Shown here: in pieces, positions 10,901-17,209 of the stretch
How the letters are laid out: each line of letters starts with the position of its first letter
How positions within the stretch are numbered: position 1 is the stretch's first letter
Assembly (NCBI GenBank): GCA_031268035.1
Contig: JAIRXW010000003.1
Coordinates: 1-40,474, forward strand
Origin: Rickettsiales bacterium
Lineage (GTDB): Bacteria; Pseudomonadota; Alphaproteobacteria; Rickettsiales; UBA1997
Direction: 5' to 3'
Length of the DNA: 40,474 nucleotides
Position numbers and translations under genes: made by a program
Notes under the pieces: generated by a model
Told to the model about the DNA's origin: nothing
Seen by the model: only the letters and a program-made list of their open reading frames with translations
Database searches by the model: none

Positions 10901-13614
10901 GTAAACCAAAAATGTGTGGGGTCGGTCCCGTATACCAAAGCCAATGGAGTCACAGCTACGTCAAGGATGTGGCGGTTTCGGAAGATAAATATGGTCTAGA
11001 GAAGAATATTTTTTCAGCATATAAATCATCTCTAACCTGTGAAACTAATAATAAAGCTTTTATCGTAGATGCTGGGGAAAGTAATCTTAATGAAGAAAAT
11101 GTGGAATTCTATACAAATAGCGGCACAAGTTATAAACAATATGGATTCATCAAAAAATTAACAGCCGAATGCCTCACCTCAACTCATGAAAATAATAAAA
11201 TAAATGGCAAAACAAAGTTGAAGGACTATGACCTACATGTCTACGGCGAGTTAGACAATGCACCATTGCCCCATAGATTTTGCAGCGACATTGGCAAAAC
11301 AGAATGCGCTACGGTCAGTGAAAACGAACTGATAAACAATGAAAAAGATTTTTTGGAAAAATACTGTGTAAAAATGAGTTGCCCGGGAAAAGGATTAAGG
11401 TATGACAGTGAGGACAGAAAAATTCTATACAAACAAGACAGCAACTTTTTCAACCTGCCGAATGAGGACTATAATTTTGGTGATGTAATTGTAATACAGT
11501 CCTATTTGGGTGATTTTGATGACAATAAAATAGTTTCAAAGGGAGCAATAAAAAAGAACATGATTAAAGGAGAATATCTCCAGAACCCAAATAATGCCTT
11601 CAATGGGATCACCGGAAGTGTCTGTCCAGAAACTTCCGACATATATAATGATACAATACCAAATTACTCTATCAGCACATTTATTGCAAATAATGGAGAT
11701 GATCCAGATATTGTTCAGGGATGCTTCAACTTACTCGAAGGTGGAGCCAACAGCCTAAAGAAATCCTCTAGCTGCGAGGAGGGCTATAAGAGCCTAGGTG
11801 ACAATATGTGCGCTCAATATAGAATTAAAAAAACGGCAGAAGGAGAAGAGGAAATTGAAATTGTAAGCACATACGATAGCATTTCGGAATTTAAAGCTAC
11901 CATTAGAGTATACCTAACCGGAAACGCTGGCTATTCGGAGGAAACAAAACAGGCTGCCGTAGAATCTCTAATGACCATGTACCCACCCAACAGTCAGATA
12001 ACGAACGAATTGAATATTATAGATAAAGAGGCGAAACAATATGCCCACGAAGATACTGTGACTAAGTTCAAAGATCTAAAGGAGTCTCTGATATGTAAAT
12101 ACGATGATGAAATAACCGCCTACAGCGAAACAGATGAGAAATACGCGGGAGTTGAGTGGTACCAATTTGATGGTAAAATCTATGGTCTGGTGGAAAATGC
12201 ACTTGAAACAGAGGGATGTACTAAAGATGTGCAGGATGGAGAAACCCCTAGAACAATATCTGGGAAATTTTTTCAGGCACGCAACGTATTTGACGGTTAT
12301 TATATAGAGTCTTACAACAACAAATATAGAGACCTTTTAAGCGCCTTTAAAAATAAAATAAAATCTGGACAGGCGGCTTCTGAAATTAACGATCTATATA
12401 TGAAATGGTGTAAAATGTACAAAATGAAGAATTTCCTCCTGAAAAACTGTGTAGATGTTCAAGAGACAAATGGAGAATCCGAAATAATTATGGTAAAAAA
12501 ATGTACAAATCTCGATAATTTTAATTTGTATCTCAAAGAGATAGCTGGAATAGAATATGAAGTTCTCTATACCGAAGGAGCTTCGCCTATGTTTAATTTC
12601 CAAGTGACTGAAACTGAAATAATGGAAGAAAATGATTCAGAGACTATCACTAAAACAAAATCCTACGGCCTGAATTTAAATAAAAACTCTAGTAATCAAT
12701 TTTTTTGCACCATCGGCATCGGATCCAGCGGGGGAGAAACTATTTCTGAGGAGACAGCTTGCACCGACAACCTAGATATGTATGCCTGGGATGCTAATAA
12801 TGCCTATAGTAAATATTTTTTAGATTTTCTAGGAAGTTCAGAAACAACTGGTTCCAGTGAAGAGAATGATAGTCTATTCAGCCCAAGATATCAGATAACC
12901 AAGTACATTGAAAGGGAAGATTCTCTAAAAAAGAATTGTGAATCTATCTATAAAAAATTTCTAACGGCTAAGGAGATTTTCGAAGGAAATACCGGCAACG
13001 CTAGTTTTAGAAGTGGATTTTTTATGGCAATGAAGTGCACTCCAAATGGGTGGGAAATATTAGATTCCCCGTCATGCAAAAAAAGGTGTTCTACTAACTC
13101 TGGTGATTTCATAGTTAATTCGTCGGGAGTTGGAAGATGGGCTGTCAAAATAACTGCTAACAATATTAGGCATAGCAGAAGCTATAAACACACAATAAGT
13201 GCCACCGCATCTTCAGCCTGTTGTGGAGGGGATTCTAGAAGCCAGAGGGCTGAAGTTTGGTACAGCTGTGAGGACGGTGTGGCCGCCACTTCCAAAAAAA
13301 CGGAAACTGACTATGGTCTCGAATGGAGCTTAGATCATAAAGCAAATGGATGCTATTGGGCAGCTTTTGCAGCGTGGTGGGCTGTTATAGCTTGCCTATG
13401 TGCGCAGCAGGAATGCTCGGTTGTGTCTAGAATTCAGAGTCTTGACGGTGTTGGCCCAGATTACTCCCACAGGGGGAAAAGCGACAGTAAGGCCAGACTT
13501 GTTATTGTATGCCCGGGAGGAAACGATGATGGATTTCTATATAATGAAAGGGGAGACAGAGACTGTAAAATAGATAACTGCACTGATATACGCTATAGTG
13601 TAATAAATAAATGA
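1993..13614 (+). CDS. Giant secreted cysteine-rich repeat protein (3873 aa), function unknown
   Basis: I do not recognise this protein. Residues 1-37 look like a Sec signal peptide: KKK, a hydrophobic core near 17-30, and cleavage after VRA. The mature part is rich in Asn, Tyr, Ser, Asp and Glu and contains about 130 cysteines (hand count) spread over its whole length, suggesting an oxidised extracytoplasmic fold. Visible structure: two related segments beginning NCYLKSC (461) and NCYLKNC (574); four or more modules with Cys, a few residues, Gly-x-Trp and further Cys (from C2274, C2489, C2645, C3682); a strongly hydrophobic stretch at about 1174-1206; and a Trp/Ala/Cys-rich hydrophobic patch near 3787-3803. 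An AAAGGT ribosome binding site precedes the ATG. Codon use resembles the neighbours and the frame is uninterrupted, which argues for active selection. A surface adhesin, a conjugation/T4SS-associated exoprotein (compare Cys-rich TraN or the extended VirB6 proteins of Rickettsiales) or an effector are all possible; none is shown. Confidence 0.85.
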   Translation: MKKKGGYFCLVPWYLRGALVLCLGCCIAYMHPEHVRAKEYLNCNDIGTIDELADSNFLSYKSRIGTIVNSRDLSTLQFIFYYFLKLPDSLDDDDNPRELFIPVINDENLDSDFLSCGFDAEEVFECENSRLWNSGECTRETNIDGNVQEIIDCKKFDNQRLLEENSTPSEDGSETNKIACYPPNHICNKYLENVFNNYYNVNGIHFSSDETLPGTFFIYKKNVIPEGEFKNCELTKFTCDIKLKNESPGHGKNIVFKNLLNQERHSANEKFIENIFAGLGIKAFFKFVGSCKTGDADCNQILNSYFYYKYIDGTQLDSQTTVYYFEKNIYYQNIGQLCDGYLPTCREINVGESFSSALYNNGKNSNNNFGARKNFYETQLGNGKINSLYEIQEENVWFANNDNFKNYNCLAIHSDSANENDSDIGYCSDLSEEKNNLKYENGLTTKGKSIASGGTLLKMPNCYLKSCIDLTTEELTVIAEKGKIDGKYCSEYYWLSNTEGFKYFPRENPIYCSNLENKIPEGKQLVFRQGIFEYVGCKRGDNGYPLMDEDGICKSNEAATYYSYGGGLNKKRDNCYLKNCFSLTSAERKVISEAKLTNIGFELERSYGIDVENGVESEYDKSNIPLYCDSGFVFSEDIADFKGFDHLNLNVIPCFEMSPEQLRAMGSRGASSMILFTNLLKSYDTNNVYGFCRTHYIPLDTLNQQHDEYSLFLENVFVLANEIDRAPGNDAYMSFFNSGVFGTLNMYNTKKMSDFNLQSIVRSDYRKVPFSHNDIKKFKNIAQYGNICGYLDNNFPYYNADIITYDSTLIKNNPKLSSVVSIIKDKNENYTKCLSEANGQTSKSFNLGDSTIPEDCKSCYNADSSEQDKCLYGKDNCKIYAYNYGCKVANCSGNNLKYCEEEDRVMERIAECSKYKALSNGYSSSFFDCGLYDRENENKKKIFKDFETDLGKENINKINNACNSLLPLTDSRPEVKPDTLSKIIKPYKKTTGTTGILGTILLTILPGKDSLERYGCTEFKRPTFNYGQYGCKIPNDDSSYISISSNPEKAINGMDINSFSAPRDAKLKINVCSRYTSDVYSNNTCGEREKSDYSDKCVYIGDSGQETLEEAKNGVWYFTESTGGTRFRTEQKTSRETLVFRDFHTYHYCYSDMNREFQDGSSVGVIYGDGVLSGAIISLVACPIAFFFICAPLVTTVITPGIFLAVRASDWQINLQNDLQIARDYNKITGYEEKGFISKAFVTDNNDYMYRFYPRAKNIEDDLRNKLETNVDSEGSRFYHGNTRGRDIIEKCNLGNLFQDLNNCRGSNECNYKYQYNKLAEDGSSLGVCEEENLMNCIQDSQKICLESYGASFVSNSGIDNDFLTKTGAFLKYFENGAIIKDEWGTSSTKGHTDYVPVDIVYFTKDKQTLAQLKNNENCKFSKYGDPIGDLSRCRGFEHENLFYTESQTVKMPLLTSPFFFYTLVTPKNMPELFNPTLIVVGYYLFSNADIEVTYSTPDNVILDFFNPKIRYDYSFIGGVNDPDFDNILAEYNNFISAVPIYDEYSSPYILKYKSNNISELEYSYVLHKTYSKDIHNEYIPKVCLYKISVVPEKGNNNVSLNLTPCLGTGCFRAISGDENFILVDNDVECHPRIPPNFSDFIFKPDKNMAYNRAFINVYLGPKNISSENIMDEKNAKYYSLREGDKSYVENFGENKILGYGLNFSHSYCSKAYHDYYLYLDQIAKEKASPNGDTAKINRLLKNIGTIENIIMPDCDEEEGIVSEVLINADKMKTLKNVGVSTKVVVKEIARVKKYNENYGGHSEICVSDYDIEKIFKLREKFGADEREMPTVLVFKASPGRKSKTKCVLSSLSMNQKDCLEAEQVYVFCSDYDIKQTSNCEYVLNVNSFEMVYVKKINCLNYLGATINENNIEAIKACFKGGFNYRGTIYNADGGKKEKCTCKILGSREMFETELYDSRPMTPREYGLCIDLKKPIICPAVKYYDSSKQYTNNELALNRTEEELEEGLKTDYEQHIWRADEKQVGILPAVFYNITLGHAEFPSSVYCEADIGREDGESYYNENCIGGSKFVMGECVGFWKQNDNNVPKAICTAKKSNTGTILYEYELVREADDENSSDRNKYECVRYYCPNVGYDDLGYEILDERDIDIKFASQFSKVEINDYVNVALTDYRSFVNNEEKSPKTIDTRGSFNGFAIWKKIVSLDYAQLVQSKQCLTGFAPAGSSYIIKISSYNDDNNDYDAIILPYSSIVALYKNQVTTANSYYSRQNFPKRICNQMGEWLKVDDMYNNATIDKNNKAQNFYHNATGNFWLSVLANDVNQGLTDNIGLYGNNYCERLVCGTIITKNENIYLNEVLNGARQANYGQISKYTTWRHSGGANWDNISSSRNSTSKIEMEGAFSDSSRNIMNIFNNNNISDTIIDNKYKYVKKVRGTCSNIFGYYNRDSEFSGLGEFAGQLSSLRPRGFAEVDPRETTLLLDGKKTSEPTRVCTSVSLWGGITNRCFRACEMLNIYNAKLHPSLYENKKNLKPSENYYVENHHILNVDTRGEEALSESYRESRLSLYSLRESDSYRNFMLGDYLTGGATWPRSIVNTKSAIETKTSSEKKGLRYVEVTGNCDSTYNRTSDNKPSQYVVRSLESRPKRKCYEDGTWGQVEGDTRCLLAKNCVPFDFRVEDMANLIKLGEGGRQNFDAINTFITNIYYNQRSSTATCTANENGRNEYGCAILRFDAGNTTIDTVIKSTENSSDSGAFSENDLGIVNSSYNKPKLNQQSICCLSEVCRSADNSKNYVAGWSLNTYDIGDYFVPKSCKVLDYINAEYTTNNFYIYTSGVEDIGIKNTKYLNRLKFVSDENKAIKPHYAKSSFLHLVYNRLHSDLMGNYVEKLLLDGETIDDSEKSIQIGTQQYESYQVRATCDERLFYNENTGDQYFSKDIVFECRILNNDEVQFAYSDKTKSTNGSLGDKLIRAEDCKPKMCGVGPVYQSQWSHSYVKDVAVSEDKYGLEKNIFSAYKSSLTCETNNKAFIVDAGESNLNEENVEFYTNSGTSYKQYGFIKKLTAECLTSTHENNKINGKTKLKDYDLHVYGELDNAPLPHRFCSDIGKTECATVSENELINNEKDFLEKYCVKMSCPGKGLRYDSEDRKILYKQDSNFFNLPNEDYNFGDVIVIQSYLGDFDDNKIVSKGAIKKNMIKGEYLQNPNNAFNGITGSVCPETSDIYNDTIPNYSISTFIANNGDDPDIVQGCFNLLEGGANSLKKSSSCEEGYKSLGDNMCAQYRIKKTAEGEEEIEIVSTYDSISEFKATIRVYLTGNAGYSEETKQAAVESLMTMYPPNSQITNELNIIDKEAKQYAHEDTVTKFKDLKESLICKYDDEITAYSETDEKYAGVEWYQFDGKIYGLVENALETEGCTKDVQDGETPRTISGKFFQARNVFDGYYIESYNNKYRDLLSAFKNKIKSGQAASEINDLYMKWCKMYKMKNFLLKNCVDVQETNGESEIIMVKKCTNLDNFNLYLKEIAGIEYEVLYTEGASPMFNFQVTETEIMEENDSETITKTKSYGLNLNKNSSNQFFCTIGIGSSGGETISEETACTDNLDMYAWDANNAYSKYFLDFLGSSETTGSSEENDSLFSPRYQITKYIEREDSLKKNCESIYKKFLTAKEIFEGNTGNASFRSGFFMAMKCTPNGWEILDSPSCKKRCSTNSGDFIVNSSGVGRWAVKITANNIRHSRSYKHTISATASSACCGGDSRSQRAEVWYSCEDGVAATSKKTETDYGLEWSLDHKANGCYWAAFAAWWAVIACLCAQQECSVVSRIQSLDGVGPDYSHRGKSDSKARLVIVCPGGNDDGFLYNERGDRDCKIDNCTDIRYSVINK
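3373..3900 (+). repeat. Two related segments inside the giant protein (about 113-residue spacing)
   Basis: The protein segment starting N461 (NCYLKSC-IDLTTEELTVI, later IYCSN) is matched by one starting N574 (NCYLKNC-FSLTSAERKVI, later LYCDS). The underlying DNA is similar too, with aattg(c/t)tatctgaaaa(g/a)... at 3373 and 3712. The spacing of 339 bases is a whole number of codons, so this looks like an old in-frame tandem duplication that has diverged. Confidence 0.65.
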
Positions 13615-13626
13615 GATTAGCTGATT

Positions 13627-13651
13627 AAAAATTTAGAAATTTAGAAATTTT
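13627..13651. repeat. AAATTTAG direct repeat and AT dyad between the giant gene and feoB
   Basis: AAATTTAG occurs twice in tandem followed by AAATTTTC, and the ends (AAAATTT at 13628-13634 and AAATTTT at 13645-13651) are inverted repeats. The element covers the feoB stop codon and lies 13 bases after the giant gene's stop, between convergent genes. It could act as a weak bidirectional terminator, but the stem has only A-T pairs. Confidence 0.4.
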
Positions 13652-15726
13652 CCCAGCTGGTAAAATATGGTGGATACCGTAACGGCTAGAACAAATGTAT
13701 AACCCAGCATGAAAAATGTCCAACCCCAGGACTTGGTTTCCCTTTTGAACACTAGTGTCGCACTTAGACACGGCGGATAGAGGAGCACAGTAATAAGAAA
13801 AGAAAATGCGGAGAGTGGACTGAAATAATTTCTAAGAGCAACAGCTAAACCGTCACCACTGACAGAAAGGATAGCGGCTAGAGAGCTGGCCACAACTTCC
13901 TTCGCCATCAGGCCAAAAATAATGGCGACCACGGCCTGCCAAAAGCCATAGCCTGTGTATTTAAATAGGAATGTCAGTTTAGTTCCAAGTATCCCCAGTA
14001 AACTATGTTCCGATGCATATTCAACTCCCAGCGGGAGGCTACTGAAAAGCCACACCACAAGAATTCCAGCCATAATGTAGGTTCCAGCACTTCTTAGAAA
14101 TTCCATGGCATTGCGAAATCCATATTTTAGAACATTTCGAAGTATCGGCCTGTGATATGGAGGTAGTTCAACGAAGAGAGAAGAGGAGTAGCGATTTCTC
14201 AGAATGGTTTTGCTGAGAATTTTTGCTGCCACGGCAGCCATTATAAGCCCGATCACATAGAGCAGAAGCACTATGGCCGCCGAATTATTTGGGAAAAATA
14301 CTGAGGAAAATAATGCAAAAATTGGTAATTTAGCAGAACAGGACATGAATGGAATCACGAGCATTGTCAGTATTCTGTCTCTTTTTCTATCCAAAATCCT
14401 CGTGCCCATCATGGCTGGAACACTGCAGCCGAAACCCATCAGCATGGGTATAAAACTTTTGCCCTCGAGGCCAATGGAGGCCATGATTCTGTCCATAAGA
14501 AATGTTCCTCTGGAAAAATATCCACTATCCTCTAAAAATCCTAGAAAGGTAAATAGTAGGAAAATATTTGGGAAAAAAGCCACAACGGTCCCCGCTCCAC
14601 TGACTATACCGTTAACCAGCAGGGATATGAGTAGAGGATGAGCTTTTCTAGCCAATAGAAAAGTCCTAAGATACTCAGCTGCCCATTTGAGTGAATATTC
14701 CGTCAGAGCAACTATTGGTTTGCTAAGTCTAAAGACAAGACTAAATATTATAAACATTACCAATAGAAATATTGGAACGCCCACAAATCTGTTTAGCAGT
14801 ACTTTGTCAATTTTTTCCGAAATACTTTCACTTTCGGCTATTTTACGTGTTACACCGGTTGCTATACTGTGTACAAAATTCCATCGATCTTCTATCAGCA
14901 TAGTCTGCAGATCTAATTCGGGTTCCAGCTCCGCAGAATCACCAGTTTCTCCCACTAGCTTTTTTATCTTTTCCACACCGCTGAGATGTTTGTCCCATCT
15001 GGATTCTTTTTCCAGTAATTTTATAGAAATGGCATTTTTTAGATTTTCAATGTCCCTAGTTCTCTGGCCCTCCTCGAATCGGACATTGCCATAGGATCTC
15101 TGACTGCTCGCCAAATTATTCCTCAAAATCTCACTAACCTCTGCCTCCGAAAGATTTGTTTTCACCTTTCTGATGGTTTCATTCAAAATTTCTCGAAAAT
15201 AATCGGCTGCACCTGTTTGCTTTTCGTCTAGAGCTTTTAGAATGGTATTTTTTATAGATGCCACATCCATTGTTCTGTTGGCCAGCGTTTTCACAACTGG
15301 ACAGCCAATTTTCTTTGATAATTTTTCACTGCCTATAAAAACTCCTTCCGACAGGGCCACATCATTCATGTTTAAAATCACCAGGACTCTAGATCCCAGT
15401 TCTTTTATCTGACTGTAGAGGTATAGGCTTCTCTCTAGTCTCGAGGCATCTAGCACCACTATCACCATGGAAAGATAATTCCCCAGTATAAATCTGGATG
15501 CCACCGCCTCATCTTCGGATTTGGTTCTTAGAGAATATAGGCCCGGCAGATCCACGAGAGTTAGTCTAACATCTTCATTTTCAAGAATTGTACCGGATCT
15601 ACTATCCACCGTGACACCCGCCCAGTTACCAACTCTTTGATTCTGTCCCGCCAGAGCATTAAATATAGATGTTTTCCCTGAATTTGGGTTCCCCACCAGG
15701 GCTATGATATGGTCAGTTTTTGTCAT
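13633..15726 (-). CDS. feoB: Ferrous iron transporter FeoB
   Basis: This 697-residue protein has the FeoB architecture. The N-terminal G domain has GNPNSGKTS (G1, about residues 12-20), DLPG (G3) and NMND (G4), followed by a helical linker. The membrane part carries the two conserved gate regions GFGCSVPAMMGTR and PFMSCSAKLPIF. FeoB takes Fe(II) across the inner membrane and depends on GTP hydrolysis. It is somewhat shorter than the 773-residue E. coli protein, mainly from shorter terminal regions. It lies 11 bases downstream of feoA on the same strand and probably shares its promoter. The ATG at 15726 starts directly before the TDHIIALVGNPNSG strand, as expected. There is no obvious Shine-Dalgarno, so translation may be coupled to feoA. 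Confidence 0.96.
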   Translation of the reverse strand: MTKTDHIIALVGNPNSGKTSIFNALAGQNQRVGNWAGVTVDSRSGTILENEDVRLTLVDLPGLYSLRTKSEDEAVASRFILGNYLSMVIVVLDASRLERSLYLYSQIKELGSRVLVILNMNDVALSEGVFIGSEKLSKKIGCPVVKTLANRTMDVASIKNTILKALDEKQTGAADYFREILNETIRKVKTNLSEAEVSEILRNNLASSQRSYGNVRFEEGQRTRDIENLKNAISIKLLEKESRWDKHLSGVEKIKKLVGETGDSAELEPELDLQTMLIEDRWNFVHSIATGVTRKIAESESISEKIDKVLLNRFVGVPIFLLVMFIIFSLVFRLSKPIVALTEYSLKWAAEYLRTFLLARKAHPLLISLLVNGIVSGAGTVVAFFPNIFLLFTFLGFLEDSGYFSRGTFLMDRIMASIGLEGKSFIPMLMGFGCSVPAMMGTRILDRKRDRILTMLVIPFMSCSAKLPIFALFSSVFFPNNSAAIVLLLYVIGLIMAAVAAKILSKTILRNRYSSSLFVELPPYHRPILRNVLKYGFRNAMEFLRSAGTYIMAGILVVWLFSSLPLGVEYASEHSLLGILGTKLTFLFKYTGYGFWQAVVAIIFGLMAKEVVASSLAAILSVSGDGLAVALRNYFSPLSAFSFLITVLLYPPCLSATLVFKRETKSWGWTFFMLGYTFVLAVTVSTIFYQLGKFLNF

Positions 15727-15750
15727 TATAGGTTACTTTATAGGTTACTT
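15727..15750. repeat. 12-base perfect tandem duplication at the feoA/feoB junction
   Basis: TATAGGTTACTT occurs twice in succession (15727-15738 and 15739-15750). The repeat makes up the gap between feoA and feoB and the last codons and stop of feoA, so a recent duplication or slippage event has shaped the end of feoA. Confidence 0.75.
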
Positions 15751-16025
15751 GCAATCTTCTTTACTATTATAGTTTCAGCATCTTTTTTCCTCAGCATCAG
15801 CTGATAGCCCCTCACCCTAATAGATATAGGATCTCCTAGAGGGGATTTATTTATCACCTCAAGCCTAGTTGCTCTCACTAGACCCAGCTCCATAATTCTT
15901 AATTTCGTATTGTTTTCCGCTAGGATATCTATGATTAGACCGCTGCCGCCCACAGGTACATCACTCAACTTTACCACACATTCGCTTCGAGAGCAGGCTT
16001 TACTGCAACCACTGCACGACTCCAT
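15738..16025 (-). CDS. feoA: FeoA family protein with N-terminal cysteine cluster
   Basis: The protein is 95 residues. From about residue 17 it is a normal FeoA SH3-like domain (VKLSDVPVGGSG, then RIMELGLVRATRLEVI, SPLGDPISIRVRGYQLMLRKKDA). FeoA interacts with FeoB and is needed for efficient Fe(II) uptake. The extra feature is an N-terminal tail with four cysteines, C4, C7, C11 and C16 (CX2CX3CX4C), absent from the plain 75-residue FeoA proteins; such a tail could bind iron or a cluster (inference). The chosen ATG at 16025 includes this tail and no other ATG gives a complete domain. A promoter with consensus TTGACA lies 34-63 bases upstream. Confidence 0.92.
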   Translation of the reverse strand: MESCSGCSKACSRSECVVKLSDVPVGGSGLIIDILAENNTKLRIMELGLVRATRLEVINKSPLGDPISIRVRGYQLMLRKKDAETIIVKKIASNL

Positions 16026-16058
16026 GGAACCAATTACCTAATAAAAAAAACTACGTTT

Positions 16059-16088
16059 TTAGTATGGCCATAAACAATTAAATGTCAA
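16059..16088 (-). promoter_or_regulatory. Putative sigma-70 promoter of feoAB
   Basis: On the minus strand TTGACA (16083-16088) is followed after 16 bases by CATACT (16061-16066) or after 18 by TACTAA (16059-16064). The -35 box is a perfect consensus. I did not find a convincing Fur box, so iron control is not shown. Confidence 0.6.
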
Positions 16089-16254
16089 CTCTCAGATGGC
16101 GGTGCATATAAACTCCTAGCCCGGGGTATTCGGAGTATATGCTCCACAGCAACAGACACTCGACTGGAAAATTTTTTATCTCAAATTAATTTAAACTAGA
16201 ACATTGCTTTTAGAACTCTCCCAGAGTAATTTTGGCTCCAAAGCGGTATACTCT

Positions 16255-17121
16255 ATGGAACAAAACCAGGGAAAAATAGACTTTCTAGTTGACAGCCACT
16301 GTCATCTATTACATTTGGCTAGCCAAGGGAAAAACATTGATGAGGCTGTGGAGAGGGCTAAGGCCGGAGGGGTGACCCTAATAAATAATGTGTGCGCCAC
16401 TATGGACGAAGCGCCAGAAATCGTACGGATCACTAACCAGTACAGAAATGTTTTCTGCTCTATAGGGCATCACCCGGACGAGGTGCCCAATAGAAAAACA
16501 ACAGTCGATGAACTAATGCGCTATGTTGGCTTCGAAAGAGTTGTGGCTCTGGGAGAATCTGGGCTGGATTATCATCGAAACTCTGAAAATAAAGCAGATC
16601 AAATTAGAAATTTTGAGATGCACATCGAGGCAAGTAGGCAAAGCCGTCTGCCACTAATAATTCATTCCAGGGAGGCCGACGAGGACATGGCGGAAATGCT
16701 CAGATCCGAAAGCAAAAACGGCCAATTTACGTTTGTTCTACATTGTTTTTGTTCGGGTAGAAAATTAGCCGAAACGGGACTGGACCTCGGAGGATATATA
16801 TCTTTTTCCGGCATAGTAACATTCAAAAATGCCGTCGAAGTGAGAGATATTGCTAACTTTGTACCGGCTGACAGACTAATTGTGGAAACTGATTCCCCCT
16901 ATCTGGCCCCCGTGCCCCATAGAGGAAAGGTCAATGAGCCTCTCTATGTTAGGCATGTGGCGAAATTTTTATCGGACCTATTGGCCAAAAATCACAGTCT
17001 ACTATGCGAAGAAACGACCCGCAACACTCTCAGACTATTCAGTAAAATCACAAAAATAATTCAATTAGAGGAAAAATATGGTATGGACTCAGAAACTATA
17101 GTAGGCCTAAGTCGTATATAA
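16255..17121 (+). CDS. tatD: TatD family metal-dependent DNase
   Basis: The TatD/YcfH metal site is complete: DSHCHL at the start, GESGLDYH, IIHSREA, LHCFCS and ETDSPYLAP, which supply the His, Glu and Asp ligands of the two-metal TIM-barrel hydrolase. Family members are 3'-5' exonucleases or DNases with a role in DNA repair and quality control. The open frame extends upstream to a TTG at 16204, but the ATG at 16255 places the DSHCH strand about ten residues in, like other TatD proteins, so I use it; the product is 288 residues. No operon partner is evident: feoA diverges upstream and the pilin gene downstream has its own promoter. Confidence 0.93.
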   Translation: MEQNQGKIDFLVDSHCHLLHLASQGKNIDEAVERAKAGGVTLINNVCATMDEAPEIVRITNQYRNVFCSIGHHPDEVPNRKTTVDELMRYVGFERVVALGESGLDYHRNSENKADQIRNFEMHIEASRQSRLPLIIHSREADEDMAEMLRSESKNGQFTFVLHCFCSGRKLAETGLDLGGYISFSGIVTFKNAVEVRDIANFVPADRLIVETDSPYLAPVPHRGKVNEPLYVRHVAKFLSDLLAKNHSLLCEETTRNTLRLFSKITKIIQLEEKYGMDSETIVGLSRI

Positions 17122-17153
17122 ATACAATAGCACATAGAAAATAAAAAAATCCC

Positions 17154-17183
17154 TTGACTCTTAGAAGAGATAATATATATGTA
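17154..17183 (+). promoter_or_regulatory. Putative promoter of the VirB2-like gene
   Basis: TTGACT (17154-17159) is followed after 16-18 bases by TATATG/TATGTA (within 17176-17183) in an AT-rich context. The predicted transcript would begin about 20 bases before the ATG. AAGAGA at 17198-17203 is a modest ribosome binding site. Confidence 0.6.
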
Positions 17184-17209
17184 TAAGCACTACTCATAAG
17201 AGATTTTAT

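Noticed and set aside
14273-15094. Two plus-strand ORFs (122 and 135 codons) antisense to feoB
   Set aside because: They lie entirely within the feoB coding region and have the composition expected of its reverse complement.
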